A stretch of DNA of 64,000 bases. Source: Cereibacter sphaeroides (GTDB lineage: Bacteria > Pseudomonadota > Alphaproteobacteria > Rhodobacterales > Rhodobacteraceae). Under the pieces are notes generated by a model. It did not search any database. It was not told where the DNA came from and worked only from the letters and a program-made list of their open reading frames with translations. Shown here piece after piece: positions 1 through 8,258 of this stretch; the stretch's first letter is position 1, and every line of letters begins with the position of its first letter. Where the stretch lies: assembly GCA_003243455.1 (NCBI GenBank), contig QFQS01000002.1, forward strand, positions 124,001 through 188,000, given 5' to 3'. The position numbers were made by a program, and so were the translations under genes.

Positions 1-780
1 GTCGATGCGCACGGACATTCGCAGGTTTGCCGAAAGATCGGCCTCAAGCGCGCGCGTATCGGCGTCTTTTTCAGTCTTCCCACGCGGACGGGGCGTTTTG
101 ACAGAGTTGGTCTCTTTCTTTGCCAGATCTTCAGCCTGGCGCACGGTAAGTCCCTTGGCGATGACCATGCGGGCCAGTTCGGCTGGATTTGGCGTGGTTA
201 TCAGGGCGCGGGCGTGGCCAGCGGTCAGCTTGCCTTCACGAAGGTAGGACTGAACCTCTTCTGGTAATTGCAGGAGGCGCAGAAGGTTCGCGATATGGCT
301 GCGGCTTTTCGCCAGGGCTTCGGCCATCTTTTCCTGGGTGTGGCCGAATCTGTCCATCAGTTGACGATAGGCCAGCGCCTCTTCCACGGGGTTCAGGTCG
401 GCGCGCTGGATATTCTCGATGATTGCGACTTCGAGCACTTCTGCATCGTCGAAATCGCGAACCAGCACGGGAAGCTCGTGCAGTTGGGCAAGCTGCGCAG
501 CGCGCCAGCGGCGCTCTCCTGCGACGATTTCGAAAGTATCGGAGCCTTTCGGGCGGACGATCAGCGGCTGGATCACGCCCTTTGTGCGCAGAGATGCGGC
601 CAGATCCTCCATCGCCTCTGGAGCGAAATCCCGGCGTGGCTGATGTGGGTTGGGAATAAGCTTTTCAACGGCGACAAAACGTTCGGCGCGGCGCGGACTG
701 GCGCCGGCTTCCAGGGTGACATCTGCCATCAGAGCAGACAAGCCGCGACCCAGGCCGCGACGTTCTTTCTTGTCGGTCAA
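1..780 (-). CDS. parB: chromosome partitioning protein ParB (C-terminus cut by window edge)
   Basis: ParB is the CTP-dependent DNA clamp that loads at parS and, with ParA, segregates the origin. The 260 visible residues hold the N-terminal RRGLGRGLSALM signature (7-18), LIPNPHQPRR (41-50), the CTP-binding GERRWRA motif (89-95) and a helix-turn-helix region around 140-170. They end inside the C-terminal dimerisation region, so perhaps 30-40 residues lie beyond base 1. The reading frame demands a TTG start at 780, overlapping the parA stop as TTGA, with an AGAGGTGG ribosome site just upstream inside parA. Translational coupling to parA is likely. Family assignment is certain; the missing end is inferred from usual family length. 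Confidence 0.95.
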   Translation of the reverse strand, partial: MTDKKERRGLGRGLSALMADVTLEAGASPRRAERFVAVEKLIPNPHQPRRDFAPEAMEDLAASLRTKGVIQPLIVRPKGSDTFEIVAGERRWRAAQLAQLHELPVLVRDFDDAEVLEVAIIENIQRADLNPVEEALAYRQLMDRFGHTQEKMAEALAKSRSHIANLLRLLQLPEEVQSYLREGKLTAGHARALITTPNPAELARMVIAKGLTVRQAEDLAKKETNSVKTPRPRGKTEKDADTRALEADLSANLRMSVRID

Positions 781-1604
781 TTCACCACCTCTTGCTTGCC
801 GCGATCTTCTGCATGGCGGAGCAGAAGCTCTTGCGCAAGGGCGCGATAGGCTTCGGAGCCCTTCGATGCAGAGTCATAGCGCAGTACGGGCAGTGCGTAG
901 GATGGTGCTTCGCTTACACGGACGTTCCGCGGTATGACGACACGGAAAACCAGATCGCCAAGCGTCTCGCGAACGTCGTTTTCCACCTGCTGCGCCAGAT
1001 TGTTTCGGCCATCGTACATGGTCAACAAAACCCCCTCGATTCTCAGATCGGGGTTGGCGGACTGGCGGATCTCGCGCACCGTAAGCAGCAACTGCGAGAG
1101 ACCCTCAAGGGCAAAGAACTCGCTTTGCAGGGGCACGAGAACTGCGTCGGCAGCCACCATGGCATTCACCGTGAGCAGATTTAGCGAAGGCGGGCAATCG
1201 ATCAGGACGAAATCGAAGCGATACCTGTCGATCTCGATCTGGCGAAGTGCATCGCGCAGCAGATAGCTGCGCCGCTCGTTGGAAACCAGTTCCATATCCG
1301 TCGAGGCGAGGTCGGCGTTGGCGGGGCTGATCCAGATATTTGCTATCGCCGTTGCCTGGACCACATTGGAAAGCGGCGCATCTTCGAGGAGCAGATCATA
1401 GCTTGTCAGTTGGCGTTGGTCGGATTCTATGCCAAGGCCGGTTGAGGCGTTTCCCTGCGGATCCAGATCGACCAAAAGTACGCGCCGATCCCTCTCGGCC
1501 AGTCCGGCGGCCAGATTTATGGCCGTTGTCGTTTTGCCTACGCCACCTTTTTGGTTCACGATGGCGATGATGCGTGGGGGGGCCGGCCGGGTGACATCAG
1601 ACAT
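777..1604 (-). CDS. parA: chromosome partitioning ATPase ParA
   Basis: A 275-residue ParA/Soj-type deviant Walker ATPase that positions ParB-parS complexes on the nucleoid. The KGGVGKTT deviant Walker A motif lies at residues 19-26, followed by LVDLDPQGN and LIDCPPSL (switch and Walker B regions). It has no N-terminal DNA-binding extension, as expected for a chromosomal rather than plasmid ParA. The start overlaps the end of rsmG by 8 bases and its stop overlaps the parB start, so rsmG-parA-parB reads as one transcript. Two parS-type sites lie 0.3 and 2.5 kb upstream. Confidence 0.96.
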   Translation of the reverse strand: MSDVTRPAPPRIIAIVNQKGGVGKTTTAINLAAGLAERDRRVLLVDLDPQGNASTGLGIESDQRQLTSYDLLLEDAPLSNVVQATAIANIWISPANADLASTDMELVSNERRSYLLRDALRQIEIDRYRFDFVLIDCPPSLNLLTVNAMVAADAVLVPLQSEFFALEGLSQLLLTVREIRQSANPDLRIEGVLLTMYDGRNNLAQQVENDVRETLGDLVFRVVIPRNVRVSEAPSYALPVLRYDSASKGSEAYRALAQELLLRHAEDRGKQEVVN

Positions 1605-2220
1605 GGGAAAGCCCTTTCAGCCGAAGTATGTGCGCCTTTGCATCGGTTTGGCTTGCGAATTGCTCAAGGTCAAAGTTCCAGCTTTGCCGCGCGAGTGCAA
1701 TCTCATCCTCTACGCTCACCCCCTTGAGAAACAGGGCCATCCCATGCGCATTCAGGTGCCTGTGTGCATAGCTACAGAGTAGGTTTAGCGGCGCCAGTGC
1801 GCGTGCGGAGATCATGTCGGCCTGCAGCGGAGGCGCTTCTTCGATCCGCCCTGCAACAACGGTAACTGGCACGTCCGTTTCACGTGAAACATTACGCAGA
1901 AAGGCCGCCTTCCTTTGATCCGACTCCAAAAGGGTAACATGCAAATCGGGTGCGGCCTCCGCCGCAGCGATGGCAATAACCATGCCGGGAAATCCGCCCC
2001 CGCTGCCCAAATCGACCCATGAAGTGGCGCCCCCTGGCCGCAACGAGAAAAGCTGCAGACTGTCAAGGATATGGCGGTCTTGTAACTCGGAAACCGATGA
2101 GCGCGACACCAGATTGATTTTGGTGCTCCACTTTTGCACAAGCGCGCCAAACTGCTTCAGGCGCAGCTTTGTCTCCGGACCAAGCAGGTCGAATTCCTGC
2201 TGCAGGGACGTACTGCTCAT
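1597..2220 (-). CDS. rsmG: 16S rRNA (guanine-N7) methyltransferase RsmG
   Basis: A 207-residue GidB/RsmG enzyme that methylates N7 of G527 (E. coli numbering) in 16S rRNA. The SAM-binding VDLGSGGGFPG motif is at residues 69-79, preceded by the family sequence DRHILDSL (48-55). Length matches the family. Its ATG overlaps the mnmG stop by four bases (ATGA), indicating coupling. Codons for NVSRET in the middle of the gene coincide with a parS-like sequence at 1876-1891, so this stretch carries two codes at once. Confidence 0.96.
   Translation of the reverse strand: MSSTSLQQEFDLLGPETKLRLKQFGALVQKWSTKINLVSRSSVSELQDRHILDSLQLFSLRPGGATSWVDLGSGGGFPGMVIAIAAAEAAPDLHVTLLESDQRKAAFLRNVSRETDVPVTVVAGRIEEAPPLQADMISARALAPLNLLCSYAHRHLNAHGMALFLKGVSVEDEIALARQSWNFDLEQFASQTDAKAHILRLKGLSHV
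1876..1891. promoter_or_regulatory. parS-like ParB binding site inside rsmG
   Basis: The 16-mer CGTTTCACGTGAAACA differs from the palindromic parS sequence TGTTTCACGTGAAACA at only the first base. The CACGTG core and both GTTTC/GAAAC arms are intact. It lies in the rsmG coding region about 1.1 kb upstream of the parB start and 5.5 kb from the putative origin, where alphaproteobacterial parS sites are expected. ParB binding is inferred. Confidence 0.75.
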
Positions 2221-4085
2221 GCAGACTGGCGCTTCAGGTGCCGCAATCGGGCAAGGATAAGGGTAAGCGCTGCCGGGGTCATGCCGTCGATCGCCGCGGC
2301 CTGAGCGATACTATGCGGCTGGATCCGGCCAAGCTTTGCTTTCAACTCCGTCGAAAGTCCGGACAGTAGCGAATAGTCAAAGTCGAAGGGTATCGCTTCT
2401 TTCTCATCTCTGCGGAGGGCTTCGGCCTCGCCATTCTGCCGTTCAGCATACGGCGCATAAAGCGCGTCTGTCGCAAGCTGCCTTTTAAGTCTGGCGTCAA
2501 GTTCGGCAAATGGGGCAGAAATCTCAGCGACCCGAACGGCATCCACCTCAGGCAGTCCGAGAAGGGAAAAGGCAGATCGCCGTGTGCCCGAGCGGCTGAC
2601 AGGGGCCCCTAAAGACTGAGCTTCAGATGGACTTACCATCAGATTGCCAAGAGAGTTACGCGCCCGGCCCAGAGCATCCGCTTTTTTGGTGTAGGCCTTG
2701 GCGCGAACCGCGCCCACACATCCAATCTCGATTCCCGTAGGGGTAAGTCGCTGATCCGCATTATCAGCGCGCAGACTTAGCCGATACTCTGCCCGTGACG
2801 TAAACATCCGGTAAGGCTCTGCAACTCCGCGAGTTACCAGATCATCGATCATTACGCCGATGTAACTTTCAGAGCGGTGAAACTTCACCGCTTCGCCACC
2901 AGATGCGTGGCGTGCAGCATTTATTCCGGCAACCAGGCCCTGCGCTGCCGCCTCTTCGTATCCTGTCGTGCCATTAATTTGCCCGGCCATGAACAGCCCC
3001 GGCAACATTTTCAACTCCAGAGTGGGTCGAAGTTCCCTGGGATCGAAGTAATCGTATTCGATAGCATAGCCCGGTTGTAAAATCCGTGCAGATTCTAGTC
3101 CTGCAATTGTTTGAACGTAGTCCTCCTGCACATCTTCCGGCAGCGAGGTGGAAATTCCGTTCGGGTAGATCGTGTCATCATCAAGCCCTTCCGGCTCAAG
3201 GAAAATCTGATGGGAGGCCTTGTCGGCGAAACGTACCACCTTGTCCTCAAGCGAAGGACAATATCGAGGGCCTATACCTTCGATATGACCGCCATACATC
3301 GCCGATCGCGCAAGGTTACGCCTGACCACATCATGGGTTCGTTCATTGGTGTGAGTTACGCCGCAGTTTATCTGTTTGACAAATGGACGCTCGTTCAGGA
3401 ACGAAAAAACGACCGGCTCCGCATCTCCGGCCTGAAACTCGGTTTTCGACCAGTCAATCGTGCGCCCGTCAATTCGCGGCGGCGTTCCGGTTTTAAGTCT
3501 TCCCTTTGCCAGACCTAAATCCTCCAGCCGCTCGGCCAGGCGGATCGACGGCCTGGCCCCAATCCTACCCCCATCTTGCTTCTGGTCGCCAACATGGATT
3601 ACGCCACGCAAGAACGTTCCTGCCGTCAGGATTACGGCACGGCAAAGAATGGGACTGCCATCCGCCAGAATAACGCCCGCAACACTATTTTTCTCAACAA
3701 CAAGGTCGACAACTTCGCCCTCAATAACCTCAAGCTCGCGCTGGCCGTGTGTGATGTTCTGAATTGCACGGCGATAAAGCTTGCGGTCGGCTTGCGCCCT
3801 TGGACCCTGAACAGCCGGCCCCTTGCGACGGTTGAGCAGGCGGAACTGTATGCCCGCCCGGTCCGCTGCCACACCCATCACGCCGTCCAGTGCGTCAATC
3901 TCTCTAACCAGATGCCCCTTTCCGAGTCCTCCGATTGCCGGGTTGCATGACATGACGCCAATATCTTCAAATCGCAGCGTAATCAGCGCTGTACGGCACC
4001 CCATCCGGGCTGCGGCGTGGGCGGCCTCCGTGCCGGCATGACCGCCGCCAATCACAATTACATCGAAGTGTTTCACGTGAAACAT
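2217..4085 (-). CDS. mnmG: tRNA uridine-5-carboxymethylaminomethyl modification enzyme MnmG
   Basis: MnmG (GidA) is the FAD-dependent partner of MnmE that installs (carboxymethyl)aminomethyl groups on wobble U34 of tRNAs. With the chosen start the protein is 622 residues, beginning MFHVKHFDVIVIGGG, with the FAD dinucleotide motif GGGHAG at 13-18 and the conserved SCNPAIGGLGKGH segment near residue 45. The open frame extends to an ATG at 4103, and an ATG at 4091 forms an ATGA overlap with the mnmE stop; the start at 4085 gives the usual family N-terminus, but 4091 is possible. The first codons are built from a perfect parS palindrome. Confidence 0.96.
   Translation of the reverse strand: MFHVKHFDVIVIGGGHAGTEAAHAAARMGCRTALITLRFEDIGVMSCNPAIGGLGKGHLVREIDALDGVMGVAADRAGIQFRLLNRRKGPAVQGPRAQADRKLYRRAIQNITHGQRELEVIEGEVVDLVVEKNSVAGVILADGSPILCRAVILTAGTFLRGVIHVGDQKQDGGRIGARPSIRLAERLEDLGLAKGRLKTGTPPRIDGRTIDWSKTEFQAGDAEPVVFSFLNERPFVKQINCGVTHTNERTHDVVRRNLARSAMYGGHIEGIGPRYCPSLEDKVVRFADKASHQIFLEPEGLDDDTIYPNGISTSLPEDVQEDYVQTIAGLESARILQPGYAIEYDYFDPRELRPTLELKMLPGLFMAGQINGTTGYEEAAAQGLVAGINAARHASGGEAVKFHRSESYIGVMIDDLVTRGVAEPYRMFTSRAEYRLSLRADNADQRLTPTGIEIGCVGAVRAKAYTKKADALGRARNSLGNLMVSPSEAQSLGAPVSRSGTRRSAFSLLGLPEVDAVRVAEISAPFAELDARLKRQLATDALYAPYAERQNGEAEALRRDEKEAIPFDFDYSLLSGLSTELKAKLGRIQPHSIAQAAAIDGMTPAALTLILARLRHLKRQSA
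4069..4084. promoter_or_regulatory. perfect parS site at the start of mnmG
   Basis: TGTTTCACGTGAAACA is a perfect 16-base palindrome identical to the consensus parS recognised by chromosomal ParB proteins in alphaproteobacteria. It covers the MFHVKH codons at the mnmG start, immediately after the mnmE stop. It lies 3.3 kb upstream of the parB start and about 3.2 kb from the putative oriC. This is the best ParB loading site in the window. Confidence 0.9.
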
Positions 4086-4087
4086 CC

Positions 4088-5386
4088 TCATTTCCCGATA
4101 CAAAAACTGGCGAAAATCTCGCCAAGCAAAGTTTCCACACCAATCCGTCCAACGAGCATATCTAGCGCGCTAACAGCACGCCTAATGTCCTCCGCCGCCA
4201 ATTCCGTTCTGGAGTCTCGCCTCAATAACTCGTCCCGCGCGCTTTCCAAAGCATCAATCGCACTGGAAAGTGCAATTCTTTGCCTTTCCCGGACTATGGT
4301 TCCCGCTCCGGCAACCCGCTTTGAAAGCTGCTCCGCAATCCCAGCTAGTAAATCTGCGACGCCCTCACCCGTCGCTCCAGAGATACCCTGCAAATGGCCA
4401 TCAGCCCAGGATGAGGACAGATCCGCCTTGCCGCGCAAAACGATGTCTCCAGGGATGCGGGCGATACCGTCGGGCACCCCCTGCGCGTCAGCTATGAAAA
4501 CTCGCAGGTCGGCCGCTGAAGCACGGTTCAGCGCCCGATCTATCCCAAGCCGCTCAACCTCATCCGCCGCCTCCCGAACACCAGCTGTGTCCAGCAAGGT
4601 TACGGCCTGACCGGCGATCTCCATCCTGACCTCAATCACATCTCTTGTCGTTCCGGCCACTGCAGAGGTGATCGCAGCCTCCCTGCCAGCCAAAGCATTG
4701 AGAAGAGTGGACTTTCCGGAATTCGGGTGCCCAACGATCGCCACCTCGAATCCGTCCCGGATCCGTTCGGCAGCATGCGCGCCATCTGCCTCTGTCCGCA
4801 AGTCCCCAACCAACCCTTCAAGCAGGCCAAGAACCTCTGGCGTAACATCGACAGGAACATCCTCGTCGGCAAAATCAATAGTCGCTTCCAGCAGTGCGGC
4901 CGCACGGATCAACCGCCGCCGCCAATCCTCGGCCCTGGCCCCAATCGCACCGGAGAGTACTTTCTGGGCTTGCTTCCGCTGCGCCTCGGTCTCGGCGTCG
5001 ATAAGATCCGCCAACCCCTCTACCTGCGCGAGATCAAGCCGCCCGCTCTCCAGCGCCCTCCGGGTGAACTCTCCCGCCTCGGCCATTCTAAGGCCAGGCA
5101 TTCCACTTAAGGACCTCAAGACCGCACTCACAACAGCCTGGCTGCCATGAAGCTGCAATTCTGCCGAACGCTCTCCAGTGTAGCTGGCCTCCTGATCGAA
5201 AATCAGCACTAAACCCTCATCCAGAAGATCATCGCCGTCTCTCAACACACACAGCGTGGCCTGCCGAACAGGCGGAACGCGCCCCGCCAGCTTCCTAACG
5301 ACATCATGCGCTAACGGGCCAGATATCCGCACAATCGCAACACCGGCCTTGCCACGCGCGGTGGCGAGGGCAAAAATCGTATCCAT
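4088..5386 (-). CDS. mnmE: tRNA modification GTPase MnmE
   Basis: MnmE (TrmE) is the potassium-activated GTPase that works with MnmG in U34 modification of tRNA. The 432-residue protein has the N-terminal formyl-THF-binding domain, a G domain with P-loop GHPNSGKST (219-227), TTRD (246-249) and DTAG (266-269), and ends in the invariant CIGK tail (429-432) whose cysteine is a family hallmark. It is directly upstream of mnmG with a 2-base gap for the 4085 mnmG start, so both halves of the complex are co-translated. All motifs are intact. Confidence 0.97.
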   Translation of the reverse strand: MDTIFALATARGKAGVAIVRISGPLAHDVVRKLAGRVPPVRQATLCVLRDGDDLLDEGLVLIFDQEASYTGERSAELQLHGSQAVVSAVLRSLSGMPGLRMAEAGEFTRRALESGRLDLAQVEGLADLIDAETEAQRKQAQKVLSGAIGARAEDWRRRLIRAAALLEATIDFADEDVPVDVTPEVLGLLEGLVGDLRTEADGAHAAERIRDGFEVAIVGHPNSGKSTLLNALAGREAAITSAVAGTTRDVIEVRMEIAGQAVTLLDTAGVREAADEVERLGIDRALNRASAADLRVFIADAQGVPDGIARIPGDIVLRGKADLSSSWADGHLQGISGATGEGVADLLAGIAEQLSKRVAGAGTIVRERQRIALSSAIDALESARDELLRRDSRTELAAEDIRRAVSALDMLVGRIGVETLLGEIFASFCIGK

Positions 5387-5413
5387 CGCAAGACCCCCTC
5401 CGGGGCAGAATCG

Positions 5414-6685
5414 TCAGGTATTCATGGACTCGAAGAATTCGGAATTCGACTTCGTCTGCTTAAGCTTCGAAATCAGGAATTCGATCGCGTCCGTTGTGCC
5501 CATCGGGTTCAGAATCCGGCGCAACACGTAAGTTTTCTGCAGATCGGCCTTATCGACCAGCAAATCTTCCTTACGCGTGCCGGATTTCAGAATGTCCATC
5601 GCCGGGAACACGCGCTTGTCGGCAACCTTCCGGTCCAGCACGATCTCGCTATTGCCGGTGCCTTTGAACTCTTCAAAGATCACCTCGTCCATACGGCTGC
5701 CCGTATCAATCAGAGCTGTCGCAATGATAGTCAGCGAACCGCCTTCTTCAATGTTCCGCGCCGCACCGAAGAACCGCTTGGGCCGTTGCAGCGCGTTCGC
5801 ATCCACACCACCCGTCAAAACCTTGCCGCTCGACGGCACCACAGTGTTGAAGGCGCGTCCAAGCCGCGTGATCGAGTCGAGCAGGATGACGACATCCCGC
5901 TTATGCTCGACAAGACGCTTGGCCTTCTCGATCACCATCTCGGCCACCGCAACGTGCCGCGTCGCGGGCTCGTCAAAGGTCGAGGAGACGACCTCGCCCT
6001 TCACCGAGCGCTGCATGTCGGTCACTTCCTCGGGGCGCTCGTCGATCAGAAGCACGATCAGATAGCACTCCGGGTGGTTGGTCGCGATCGAATGAGCAAT
6101 GTTCTGCAAAAGCACGGTCTTACCGGTCCGTGGCGGCGCCACGATCAAGCCGCGCTGCCCTTTGCCAATGGGTGCAACCAGGTCGATGATCCGCGCCGAA
6201 CGGTCACGGATCGTCGGATCCTCGACCTCCATCTTCAGGCGCTCATCAGGATAAAGCGGCGTCAGGTTGTCGAAATGAACCTTGTGACGCGCCTTCTCCG
6301 GGTCGTCGAAGTTGATTCGGGTCACCCTTGTCAAAGAAAAATAACGCTCGGTCTCCCTTGGCGCCGCAATATCCCCCTCGATCGTGTCTCCGGTGCGCAG
6401 CGAGAACTGACGCAAAATCTCGGGCGAAACATAGATATCATCCGGGCCGGGCAAATAGTTCGCCTCTTTCGACCGAAGGAATCCAAACCCGTCCTGCAAG
6501 ACCTCCAGAACCCCGTCGCCTCCAATCTCCCAACCCTCTTCGGCGTGTTCCTTCAGGATCGAGAACATCATCTCGCCCTTGCGCATCGAGGGGGCGTTCT
6601 CGATCTCCCACTCCTCTGCCATCGACAACAGGTCAGCAGGCGTCTTCGCTTTAAGATCGGAAAGGTTGAGGCGTTCTTCGGTCAT
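5414..6685 (-). CDS. rho: transcription termination factor Rho
   Basis: Rho is the hexameric RNA helicase that ends untranslated transcripts. The 423-residue protein starting MTEERLNLSD has the N-terminal RNA-binding fold with GFGFLR (66-71) and the ATPase P-loop APPRTGKT (183-190). An upstream in-frame ATG at 6736 would add 17 residues unlike the family, so 6685 is preferred. It is separated from mnmE by 27 bases and reads in the same direction. The 123-base gap upstream is a plausible site for its promoter, but I see no clear boxes. Confidence 0.97.
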   Translation of the reverse strand: MTEERLNLSDLKAKTPADLLSMAEEWEIENAPSMRKGEMMFSILKEHAEEGWEIGGDGVLEVLQDGFGFLRSKEANYLPGPDDIYVSPEILRQFSLRTGDTIEGDIAAPRETERYFSLTRVTRINFDDPEKARHKVHFDNLTPLYPDERLKMEVEDPTIRDRSARIIDLVAPIGKGQRGLIVAPPRTGKTVLLQNIAHSIATNHPECYLIVLLIDERPEEVTDMQRSVKGEVVSSTFDEPATRHVAVAEMVIEKAKRLVEHKRDVVILLDSITRLGRAFNTVVPSSGKVLTGGVDANALQRPKRFFGAARNIEEGGSLTIIATALIDTGSRMDEVIFEEFKGTGNSEIVLDRKVADKRVFPAMDILKSGTRKEDLLVDKADLQKTYVLRRILNPMGTTDAIEFLISKLKQTKSNSEFFESMNT

Positions 6686-6808
6686 GGATCGTGCTCGGAA
6701 ATTCGCAAATGCCCCATAAGGGACAACAGGCATCATGGATGGGAAATGCGTCGGGCCGGACGGCCCCGCCGCGCCCAGATAAGTCCTGCGGCCGCGAAAG
6801 TCAACGGA

Positions 6809-7258
6809 TCAGAACTTTACGATGACCGACAGCACGATCACCACCATCAGCAGAGTCGGCACTTCATTCATCATTCTATAGCTTCGCCCGCTCAGCCGGT
6901 TCCGCCCGGTAGCCAGATCCTTGCGTCTGGCGCCAAGCCAGTGGTGGAACCAGGTCATAGCAACAACCGCCGCCGCCTTGCTCCAGGGCCATATCATCGT
7001 CCAGTCAACGATCCCCGGCGTAAAGACAAGACACAGTCCAAACACCCAGGTCGCAATGCTCGCCGGCCCCATAATGAACCGGAAGAGCTTTAGCTCCATC
7101 GTCCTGAACAACGCCTCTCTGCCATAATCCCCTTCGGCGGCCTCGACGTGATAGACGAAAAGCCTGGGCAGATAGAACAACCCTGCCATCCACGCGATGA
7201 CCGCCATCACGTGAAACGCCTTGGTCCATGGATACAGCATCACAAGCAAGTCGGTCAT
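6809..7258 (-). CDS. hemJ: protoporphyrinogen IX oxidase HemJ
   Basis: A 149-residue integral membrane protein of the HemJ/UPF0093 family, which oxidises protoporphyrinogen IX to protoporphyrin IX and replaces HemG/HemY in many alphaproteobacteria. It has about four hydrophobic helices and the conserved early histidine (His16, in KAFHVMAVIAWMAG). The start at 7258 is set by an AAAGGTGG ribosome site five bases upstream; an ATG 15 bases earlier is less likely. It is the last minus-strand gene before the putative origin. Confidence 0.92.
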   Translation of the reverse strand: MTDLLVMLYPWTKAFHVMAVIAWMAGLFYLPRLFVYHVEAAEGDYGREALFRTMELKLFRFIMGPASIATWVFGLCLVFTPGIVDWTMIWPWSKAAAVVAMTWFHHWLGARRKDLATGRNRLSGRSYRMMNEVPTLLMVVIVLSVIVKF

Positions 7259-7652
7259 TACGCCACCTTTCACAGACTTCTTAATTCAAGAAAAGAATCT
7301 AAAGGAAATGATGTTATAGATACTGCGGATAACGGGATTGCGCGGTTTTGTCCCGATCACGATCCACAGGCGGGCGGTTGTGGATAATCCATGAAAAACT
7401 TCCATAATTCATCGCGACTCAATAATAAATAAGTAAAATCATAAACTTGAATAGAAGCGGCGGCCAATTGCCTGTGGACATTTTTCTTCGCTCAGTCTGG
7501 ATTTTCGGGTTTCCAACACCGCCCGGCGAAACTTGTGCTGGCGTGGATAAGGACCGCGGTGGCGCATCGGCGACGCGACAAAACACCCCGCGCCAACCCA
7601 TCCACGGAACCCTCCCTTGTCCCGCAGGCAGGAACATATCAGGATTGTCCAC
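7259..7652. other. oriC: putative chromosomal replication origin oriC
   Basis: A 394-base gap with no credible gene, between minus-strand hemJ and plus-strand maf, exactly where gene orientation flips. It holds a perfect DnaA box TGTGGATAA (7379-7387); one-mismatch boxes at 7324-7332 (TGCGGATAA), 7542-7550 (CGTGGATAA) and 7645-7653 (TTGTCCACA); and weaker boxes at 7360-7368 and 7473-7481. AT-rich stretches at 7281-7320 and 7388-7455 could be the unwinding element. Two GANTC (CcrM methylation) sites lie at 7295-7299 and 7416-7420, and an IHF-like sequence with one mismatch at 7437-7449. In Caulobacter the origin lies at the matching position beside the hemE/hemJ/rho and maf/aroE blocks. dnaA itself is not in the window. 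Confidence 0.82.
7379..7387 (-). promoter_or_regulatory. consensus DnaA box
   Basis: TGTGGATAA on the plus strand, which is TTATCCACA on the minus strand, matching the DnaA box consensus exactly. It is the strongest box of the cluster and directly abuts the AT-rich stretch 7388-7455, the arrangement expected for initiation of unwinding. Confidence 0.8.
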
Positions 7653-8258
7653 ATGTCAGCGACCAAACCAATCGTCCTAGCCTCGGCCTCGCAGACCCGC
7701 GCCGCGCTTTTCTCCGCCGCGGGGATCGAGGCCGCGCTGCATCCGGCGCGCGTGGATGAGGAGGCGATCCGTCATGCGCTGGCGGCGGAAGGCGCAAACC
7801 CGCGCGACATTGCCGACACGCTTGCAGAAATGAAGGCCCGCAAGATTTCCGAACGTCGCCCCGATGCGGTCGTGATCGGCTGCGACCAGGTGCTGGAGTT
7901 TGATGGCCGCGCCTTGGGAAAAGCAGAATCCCCTGATGCAGGCCGGGCACAGTTGCAGGCGCTTCGCGGCAAGACGCACATGCTTCATTCGGCTGTCGTG
8001 CTATACGACCAAGCACAGCCGGTCTGGCGTCATATCGGAGAGGTTCGTCTGACGATGCGCGCGTTCAGCGATGCGTGGCTCGATGCCTATCTCGCCCGCA
8101 ACTGGGAGTCTGCGCGCCATTGCGTTGGCACCTATATGATCGAAGGCGAAGGACTACGCCTGTTCTCGCGAATCGAGGGCGACCACTTCAGCATTCTGGG
8201 CATTCCGATGCTGCCGCTCGTAAACTATCTCGCCGATCGGGGCTTTATCGCAGCATGA
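7653..8258 (+). CDS. maf: Maf-family nucleoside triphosphate pyrophosphatase
   Basis: Maf proteins hydrolyse non-canonical or excess nucleoside triphosphates to monophosphates and can slow septum formation. The 201-residue protein has the N-terminal SASQTR motif (11-16, SxSxxR phosphate loop) and the catalytic GCDQV region with Asp78. The start at 7653 follows a CAGGA ribosome site; an upstream in-frame start at 7617 would lie within the origin. The last DnaA-like box touches the start codon. Its stop overlaps the aroE start (ATGA). Whether the substrate is dTTP/UTP or m7GTP cannot be told by eye. Confidence 0.93.
   Translation: MSATKPIVLASASQTRAALFSAAGIEAALHPARVDEEAIRHALAAEGANPRDIADTLAEMKARKISERRPDAVVIGCDQVLEFDGRALGKAESPDAGRAQLQALRGKTHMLHSAVVLYDQAQPVWRHIGEVRLTMRAFSDAWLDAYLARNWESARHCVGTYMIEGEGLRLFSRIEGDHFSILGIPMLPLVNYLADRGFIAA

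Noticed and set aside
5786..7093. 435-residue plus-strand open frame opposite rho and hemJ
   Set aside because: Antisense shadow of two well-supported genes, typical of GC-rich third-position bias.
7203..7218. TCACGTGAAAC half-site in hemJ
   Set aside because: Core is kept but five of sixteen positions differ, so only one arm is present; too weak to call parS.
7419..7759. Several short open frames across the hemJ-maf gap
   Set aside because: No ribosome sites, no family resemblance, and mutually overlapping on both strands; they lie within the origin-like region.
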